Assembly: GCA_021805585.1 (NCBI GenBank)
Contig: JAJZEY010000014.1
Span: 1 to 8,252 of the forward strand
DNA: 8,252 nt
From: Planctomycetota bacterium
GTDB taxonomy: Bacteria > Planctomycetota > Phycisphaerae > WQYP01
Direction: 5' to 3'
Shown: positions 4,466 to 8,252 of the stretch, piece by piece
Layout: each line of letters begins with the position of its first letter
Numbering within the stretch: the stretch's first letter is position 1
Made by a program: the position numbers and the translations under genes
The notes under the pieces: model-generated
Seen by the model: only the letters and a program-made list of their open reading frames with translations
Database searches by the model: none
What the model was told of the DNA's origin: nothing

Positions 4466-6862
4466 TCAATGGGCGATCGCATAACAAATGATGTTCCGGG
4501 CCAAAGCTTGCGCCGACGCCGACACATAGCCATTAATTCCCCAGGTCTTAGTGCCCAGCAGGCCGGAGGTAATATCCCATGGCGAAAACACAATGACCCA
4601 GCGGCCATTGACCTTCACACCCTGCAAGTCAGGGGTGGTGCGTTTGCGGTGGGAGTCAACATAAAATTTGCGGTAAACCACGTGCGATGTATTTATTCCA
4701 CCGGCAACGGAACCGGTGATGATGGAGGAATTGGCGGGCAGATCGACAAATTTTCCATTGGGAACCAATTTTTGTACCAGCACGTCGAACGCGTCGGTAA
4801 ATTTCTGATGCCCGCCGCCGGAATCGGCGAAAATCATTCCGCCAGCGGCGATATATTTCCGCAGGGCGGCAATTTGGCTGGCGGAAAGGGTGAAGTTGCC
4901 CGTGCCGGTCATGTGGGCCAGTGGCGTGGTGCGGGCGTTGAGCTTGGCGATGCTGGTCGTGGCGATTGAAAGCGATGTCTGAAAGTCCGCCGCCGCCAGC
5001 GCGGCCATGCGTGGCCAGGCACCCGGTTCCGGGTTGGAGTTTCCAGCGTACAAAATCTGACTCATGGCCAGCGAACGCACAGTCGCTCCGCCACCCGATA
5101 CGTTAAGACTTTTAAGTTTGTTGGCCAGATAGCCCTTTCCGGTGGCATAAAGATAAATGCTGGCGGGAATATTCCAGGCCTCGTGCCGAGCAAAGGCGCG
5201 GCGCTGCCAGGTAGCGCCAAGGTCCTTAGGGCTGATGATCCAGACATCACGAATACCGTTGGAAATAGCGATGAGGCCCGGATCACCGGTGAATTTATAT
5301 CCTGGCAACATGTGATACAGGAGGGAATCCTTTGGCAGCTTATTCGCTTCATATTGATGGTTGACGACGCGCTTACTGTACTTAATCATGGCGCGTTCAA
5401 ACCGCTGGCTGGAACCGTTGCAATTGCAGAAGACCATGCCGCCGGCATCAACAAATGCCCGGATTTTCGCGATCTGATTTTTGGTGAATTTGGGATCTTT
5501 GTATCCGTTGATATACAGAATCGGGGAATCCAGCCAGTCGATTTCCGGAGTGTGAATGTTCACGACCTGCCAGTTCAGGGGCACTTCATAAGTTCGGCTG
5601 ATCCAGGAGGTGACATTGGCCAGATCGCGCTGCCGCGCGTTCCACTGGCCATAGAAGTGCACCGCGCCCGAGGGACCATATTGGAGTTTGTTCATGAAAA
5701 CCGGATTCAAGCCCCGATCCAGAATAAGCAGGGCATACGCGGTTCCCACGAACGGGTTGTCACCATCATTGCCAGAGCCGCCAAAATGCCAAGTCAGATT
5801 CTTCATGCGAGCCCCCCAGCTGCCATCGCCATTTTGATGGGCCAGCAAAGTGGCGGCAAAGTCGCGGTACCAATCGTGGCCGCCAAACGTTTTAATCCCA
5901 CTGGCCAGAGCGACACGTTCATCGCCATACATGGCGTAAACGTCGGTCTCGCCAGAATTAAAATTATGGTTCATCCAGTGCAGGCCGGCGATAATGCCGC
6001 GATCGGGCACGGCGTGAATGGCGGTACTATGCGCATCAATAAATTCGTCGCAGATAAAAAGACTGGCCAGACCCGCCGGCGTAAACTGAACCGGTCTGCC
6101 CGGCGTGGGGCGGTTCGGCCGGCCGACAAATCCGCCGTATCCCCAGGTACCATTGACAAACTGACAGGTGCGCCAATGGCGCGATTCTCGCTGCCAATAA
6201 CGAAGCGGAACTTCCATGCCGGAATGGGCGCACGCCCACATTCCCAGCACGCCATATTGTGAATTGGAATTGTCCCATGCACCCGGGACATTCAGCCATG
6301 CCGTTTGAATTCCCCATTTCTTGGCCTTGGGATCAAACACACGTTGCCGTAGCGGGGGATAATAGGTATAGCCGCCATCGCGGTGCACGGTTCGCAATAG
6401 ATACTGCGCATCCCGATACAGCACCCGCCGATATTGCGCCTTGCTGGGCAGAAGCGTAAAAACATTGGCCTGAAACGATGCGCAATAGGTGGCCGTGGGA
6501 GCTACGCTGATCAGATAGCGCAGGGCGTTACGCATTTTGGAGCCATAAAGATTAAGAGACCGCAGATGCAGACTCTGATTCACATCAATCAGGGCCTCGG
6601 TAACCAGGGCGGTTTGGCCGCCCTTTAGCCCGGAAACTTTCGCCCAGGGGGGAGCCCCCCCCCAATTACCGTAGCCATTCTGATCCCATCCATTTTGCGG
6701 ATTCTCATTATTCAAAAGATAGTCAACACCCCGGCGTATAGCGCTGATAACCTGCGAAGAACGGACGGGCGGTGCCGCAATCACGTTGCCGCTTCCGAAT
6801 GCCATACAAAATCCGATAGCCGCACCTATGCACCATTTTCCGCCAATGCCCGGTATTTTCAT
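4466..6862 (-). CDS. Secreted protein with alpha/alpha-toroid repeats and two DUF4159-like domains
   Basis: The product has 798 residues. Residues 1-30 form a signal peptide with a likely cut after VIAA. About 35-390 resemble a prenyltransferase/squalene-cyclase toroid: VISAIRRGVDYLL, QFVNGTWGYGG (QW-type motif, about 234-244), QNGDGSWG (about 343-350) and FVGTAYALLIL. No DxDD cyclase motif is seen, so the toroid is probably a binding scaffold. About 395-582 form a first DUF4159-like domain: SPILYINGY, then FVDAGGMVFCNCNG, SLLYHML and GIRDVWIISPKDLG. About 596-798 form a second: TPLAHMTGTGNF, YIAAGGMIFADSGGGHQKF and GRWVIVFSPWDI. Function is unknown; the location is outside the cytoplasmic membrane. 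The ATG at 6862 is chosen because it begins a clean signal peptide and has AGGAG (6873-6877) 10 bases upstream; an in-frame TTG at 6886 is less likely. The coding strand carries a nine-G run at 6663-6655. Confidence 0.82.
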   Translation of the reverse strand: MKIPGIGGKWCIGAAIGFCMAFGSGNVIAAPPVRSSQVISAIRRGVDYLLNNENPQNGWDQNGYGNWGGAPPWAKVSGLKGGQTALVTEALIDVNQSLHLRSLNLYGSKMRNALRYLISVAPTATYCASFQANVFTLLPSKAQYRRVLYRDAQYLLRTVHRDGGYTYYPPLRQRVFDPKAKKWGIQTAWLNVPGAWDNSNSQYGVLGMWACAHSGMEVPLRYWQRESRHWRTCQFVNGTWGYGGFVGRPNRPTPGRPVQFTPAGLASLFICDEFIDAHSTAIHAVPDRGIIAGLHWMNHNFNSGETDVYAMYGDERVALASGIKTFGGHDWYRDFAATLLAHQNGDGSWGARMKNLTWHFGGSGNDGDNPFVGTAYALLILDRGLNPVFMNKLQYGPSGAVHFYGQWNARQRDLANVTSWISRTYEVPLNWQVVNIHTPEIDWLDSPILYINGYKDPKFTKNQIAKIRAFVDAGGMVFCNCNGSSQRFERAMIKYSKRVVNHQYEANKLPKDSLLYHMLPGYKFTGDPGLIAISNGIRDVWIISPKDLGATWQRRAFARHEAWNIPASIYLYATGKGYLANKLKSLNVSGGGATVRSLAMSQILYAGNSNPEPGAWPRMAALAAADFQTSLSIATTSIAKLNARTTPLAHMTGTGNFTLSASQIAALRKYIAAGGMIFADSGGGHQKFTDAFDVLVQKLVPNGKFVDLPANSSIITGSVAGGINTSHVVYRKFYVDSHRKRTTPDLQGVKVNGRWVIVFSPWDITSGLLGTKTWGINGYVSASAQALARNIICYAIAH

Positions 6863-7360
6863 CTGACGATTTCTCCTGGATTGCAACTACAATTAATTAA
6901 CAGGGATAAATTAACCGCCGCCAATCTCTCTCTTGCAGTGGGGGAAGGTGCCGGAGTCCGTTGACGCCTCGTGCCGTTCAAGACGCCAGATTGAGGCAAT
7001 GCCGCGCTGCTCATAAAGATGCAAAGCGGCAAGCCTGCTTACGACTGTATTATGCAATTAAATCGCCGGTCGGGCAACCCTGCGGGATTTGAACTCAAAT
7101 AAAATCGAAGACGCGGACACATGAATCTAGTGGGCCGTTCCTTCCTAATTTACGGGCAGGGTCCCGATTGGAGGCGTGCGGCAAATGACATGAAGGCCAT
7201 AAACCACTCCGCCACCCGCGGATTCACGCGGAGTGCTGCAACAGCCTTGGCGGCGGATTATTCGAAATTGTGGGATCAATAGAACCCATTTCCAGCAATT
7301 GCGCGTGCGGCAACCCATCCGACCCGCGCCGGATTTTTTTAGCGGTCTGGCAACCTTTAA
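6863..7360. other. 498-base gap with no recognisable gene
   Basis: Only short, random-looking frames occur here. Visible structures are GCGGAGTG/CACTCCGC (7205-7212/7228-7235, 8 bp, with a nested CGCG pair) and the near-palindrome ATTTGAacTCAAAT (7087-7100). Just before the neighbouring stop codon, a weak GC hairpin (7301-7329) is followed by seven Ts (7334-7340) on the plus strand, although no plus-strand gene ends there. On the minus strand there is no convincing terminator after the Pro-Val-Tyr gene. Fragments resembling tRNA A-box and B-box sequences were judged coincidental. The gap may hold an unrecognised RNA, but nothing identifies one. Confidence 0.4.
6896..6924 (-). promoter_or_regulatory. 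Candidate promoter of the toroid-DUF4159 gene
   Basis: On the minus strand TTGGCG (6924-6919) and GTTAAT (6901-6896) are separated by 17 bases; each matches four of six consensus positions. Transcription would begin near 6889, giving a leader of about 27 bases that contains the AGGAG at 6877-6873 and the ATG at 6862. Position and spacing fit, but neither hexamer is strong. Confidence 0.35.
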
Positions 7361-7861
7361 TTAGCGGCGATCGAAATCAAAACGCCGATAGCCGCCAAAT
7401 CCAAAACCAAACCGAATTCCAGGACCACAAAACGGACGGTCGAAGTAAGGTTGATAGCAGTACGGGTTATAATAAACCGGTGGTGAATAGTAATAGACCG
7501 GCGGGGGTACATAGACCGGCTGCGGCTGAACATAGGCAGGCTGTGTATAAACGGGCTGAGTCACCGGGGCAACGGGGGGAGAGTAAGCGGGCTGCGGTGC
7601 CTGTTGTGTGTAAACCGGCTGGGGGGCGGTATACACCGGTGCCGGCGCGGTATAGACCGGTTGTGCCACAGGCTGAACATAAACCGGCGTATAGAATACC
7701 GGGGCGGGACAATAAACAGGTACCCCAACGGAAATGCCGAAGGAGAATCGGGCGGCGCGGGCGGGACCTGCAACAAAAAGTGCGGCCAGCACGGCCACCA
7801 TGGAAGCCGCCAGCAAGGAGCGGTTGAGTACCGATTTATAAAGCAACGCACGAATTTCCAT
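7361..7861 (-). CDS. Secreted Pro-Val-Tyr-rich repeat protein, function unknown
   Basis: The product has 166 residues. Residues 1-36 form a signal peptide: basic start, hydrophobic LLAASMVAVLAALFVAG, then PARA before the likely cut. The mature part has a short RFSFGISVGV segment, then a low-complexity region (about 48-138) with nine PVY triplets at residues 48, 59, 68, 75, 82, 103, 115, 121 and 128. Three of these are exactly seven residues apart (PVYTAPA, PVYTAPQ, PVYTQQA). The C-terminus is aromatic and Gly-rich (FGFGFGGYRRFDFDRR), with Cys at 51, 135 and 145. It could be a surface, matrix or cell-wall-associated structural protein; the repeats do not identify a family. AAGGAG (7874-7869) stands 7 bases before the ATG at 7861 and decides the start over an in-frame upstream ATG at 7894. 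The gene has its own promoter and a structured leader. A long antiparallel open frame here reflects the repetitive composition. Confidence 0.75.
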   Translation of the reverse strand: MEIRALLYKSVLNRSLLAASMVAVLAALFVAGPARAARFSFGISVGVPVYCPAPVFYTPVYVQPVAQPVYTAPAPVYTAPQPVYTQQAPQPAYSPPVAPVTQPVYTQPAYVQPQPVYVPPPVYYYSPPVYYNPYCYQPYFDRPFCGPGIRFGFGFGGYRRFDFDRR

Positions 7862-8020
7862 GACGCTACTCCTTAAATTTTTCGGCGGCCTCAAAAAATC
7901 TTGAACCGCCTTGAAAGTTCAGACCGGCGCGACATCGCCACCAAAACCTCGCCTTACCGGTCTGGAATATAAAACGCGCATCGCGAGCGTTTGTTGCAAC
8001 TGCTGCAACACTTTAACTCC
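7862..8020 (-). promoter_or_regulatory. Structured 5' leader of the Pro-Val-Tyr protein gene
   Basis: If transcription starts near 8020, the leader is about 160 bases. It contains three inverted repeats. TGCAAC/GTTGCA lies at 7993-8009. CAGACCGG/CCGGTCTG (7920-7927/7957-7964, perfect 8 bp) encloses a 29-base loop. A hairpin at 7884-7910, just upstream of the ribosome binding site, has GGCGG/CCGCC and TCAA/TTGA separated by a bulge. A second -10-like TATATT (7971-7966) without a -35 partner lies inside. No known riboswitch class was recognised. The arrangement suggests post-transcriptional control or mRNA stabilisation, which is inference. Confidence 0.4.
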
Positions 8021-8026
8021 GAATAT

Positions 8027-8055
8027 ATTATACATCCTTCAAATAACTAAATCAA
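8027..8055 (-). promoter_or_regulatory. Sigma70-like promoter of the Pro-Val-Tyr protein gene
   Basis: On the minus strand TTGATT (8055-8050, four of six) and a perfect TATAAT (8032-8027) are separated by exactly 17 bases within an AT-rich stretch. Transcription would start near 8020, about 160 bases before the ATG at 7861. This is one of the two best promoter matches in the window. Confidence 0.6.
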
Positions 8056-8252
8056 CAAAATAATCATTTTGCAGTCTACATGATATGGCAGTGAGCGGCA
8101 GGTGCGGTCACCGGCACCCTGACGACTATTTTCGCTATAATAAATAATAAATTCTATTTATTACGATGATATTCTCTTAAAGTAGTCTTTTATAAAAGTA
8201 AGCGTCAGCCGCGCAGGATGAAAAATCGCGAATTTTCAGAGCAGTCAGGCGT
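8056..8252. other. AT-rich right end with several palindromes, no identifiable gene
   Basis: This stretch is far more AT-rich than the rest of the window. It holds TAATAAAT/ATTTATTA (8145-8152/8156-8163), the 12-base palindrome CTTTTATAAAAG (8187-8198) and a 20-base near-palindrome with one mismatched position at 8219-8238 centred on TCGCGA. A plus-strand TATAAT at 8136-8141 has no matching -35. An ATG at 8218 stays open to the window end (12 codons) but lacks a proper ribosome binding site, so no gene is called. Confidence 0.4.

Noticed and set aside
5183..6262. Open frame of 359 codons on the plus strand, inside the toroid-DUF4159 gene.
   Set aside because: Shadow of a longer minus-strand gene that has a signal peptide and recognisable domains; no conserved features were seen in this frame.
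7087..7213. tRNA-like pieces on the minus strand: an A-box-like TGGCGGAGTGGTTTATGGC (near 7213-7196) and a B-box-like GAGTTCAAATCCC (near 7096-7084).
   Set aside because: The pieces are about 110 bases apart, far more than in any bacterial tRNA without an intron. The T stem does not pair and no anticodon arm could be found between them, so the match is probably coincidental or at most a decayed remnant.
7301..7340. GC hairpin followed by seven Ts on the plus strand, possibly a terminator of an unknown plus-strand RNA.
   Set aside because: The stem is only 5 plus 3 bp with an internal loop, the T-run starts four bases after the stem, and no plus-strand promoter or gene upstream is convincing.
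7270..7827. Long open frame of 185 codons on the plus strand, opposite the Pro-Val-Tyr gene.
   Set aside because: It is an antisense reading of a repetitive Pro/Tyr-rich gene. The minus-strand frame has a signal peptide, a strong ribosome binding site and a promoter, while this frame has none.
8218..8252. Plus-strand ATG open to the window end.
   Set aside because: Only 12 codons are visible, there is no spaced Shine-Dalgarno, and the sequence lies inside a near-palindrome.

Overview
The window looks like chromosomal DNA from a Planctomycetota bacterium, most likely of the Phycisphaerae type. This is inferred from gene content, not from a marker gene. The clues are a large secreted protein combining an alpha/alpha-toroid (prenyltransferase/squalene-cyclase-like) region with two DUF4159-like domains, and a helix-turn-helix protein with a long Gly/Ser linker and two C-terminal membrane helices. 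I recall both architectures mainly from planctomycetes. Base composition is moderately GC-rich. Genes are widely spaced, and I see no insertion sequence, phage gene, CRISPR array or defence gene.

Layout: positions 1-766 carry two plus-strand housekeeping genes, the 3' end of rpmB (ribosomal protein L28) and a complete gatC (amidotransferase subunit C). A sigma70-like promoter and a terminator-like hairpin lie between them. From 825 to the end every convincing gene is on the minus strand. In transcription order from the right these are: a secreted Pro-Val-Tyr-rich repeat protein (7361-7861) with a good promoter and a structured leader of about 160 nt; the 798-residue toroid plus tandem DUF4159 protein (4466-6862); the membrane-anchored helix-turn-helix protein (2984-3937); an OmpA/MotB-like lipoprotein (1651-2559); and a PmtA-like SAM methyltransferase (825-1463), which converges on gatC.

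The minus-strand genes are separated by gaps of about 190-530 bp, so they are probably mostly separate transcription units. Functionally they lean toward the cell envelope: two exported proteins, a peptidoglycan-binding lipoprotein, a membrane-tethered DNA-binding-like protein and a possible phospholipid methyltransferase. The sequence does not show that they form one pathway.

Two gaps of about 500 bp (3938-4465 and 6863-7360) hold no recognisable gene. The first contains a cluster of inverted repeats. The right end (8056-8252) is AT-rich with several palindromes and no identifiable gene. The observations most worth following are the tandem DUF4159 arrangement, a nine-G run early in that gene's coding strand, the structured leader of the Pro-Val-Tyr protein, and the membrane-tethered HTH protein. 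I found no clear new multi-gene system.
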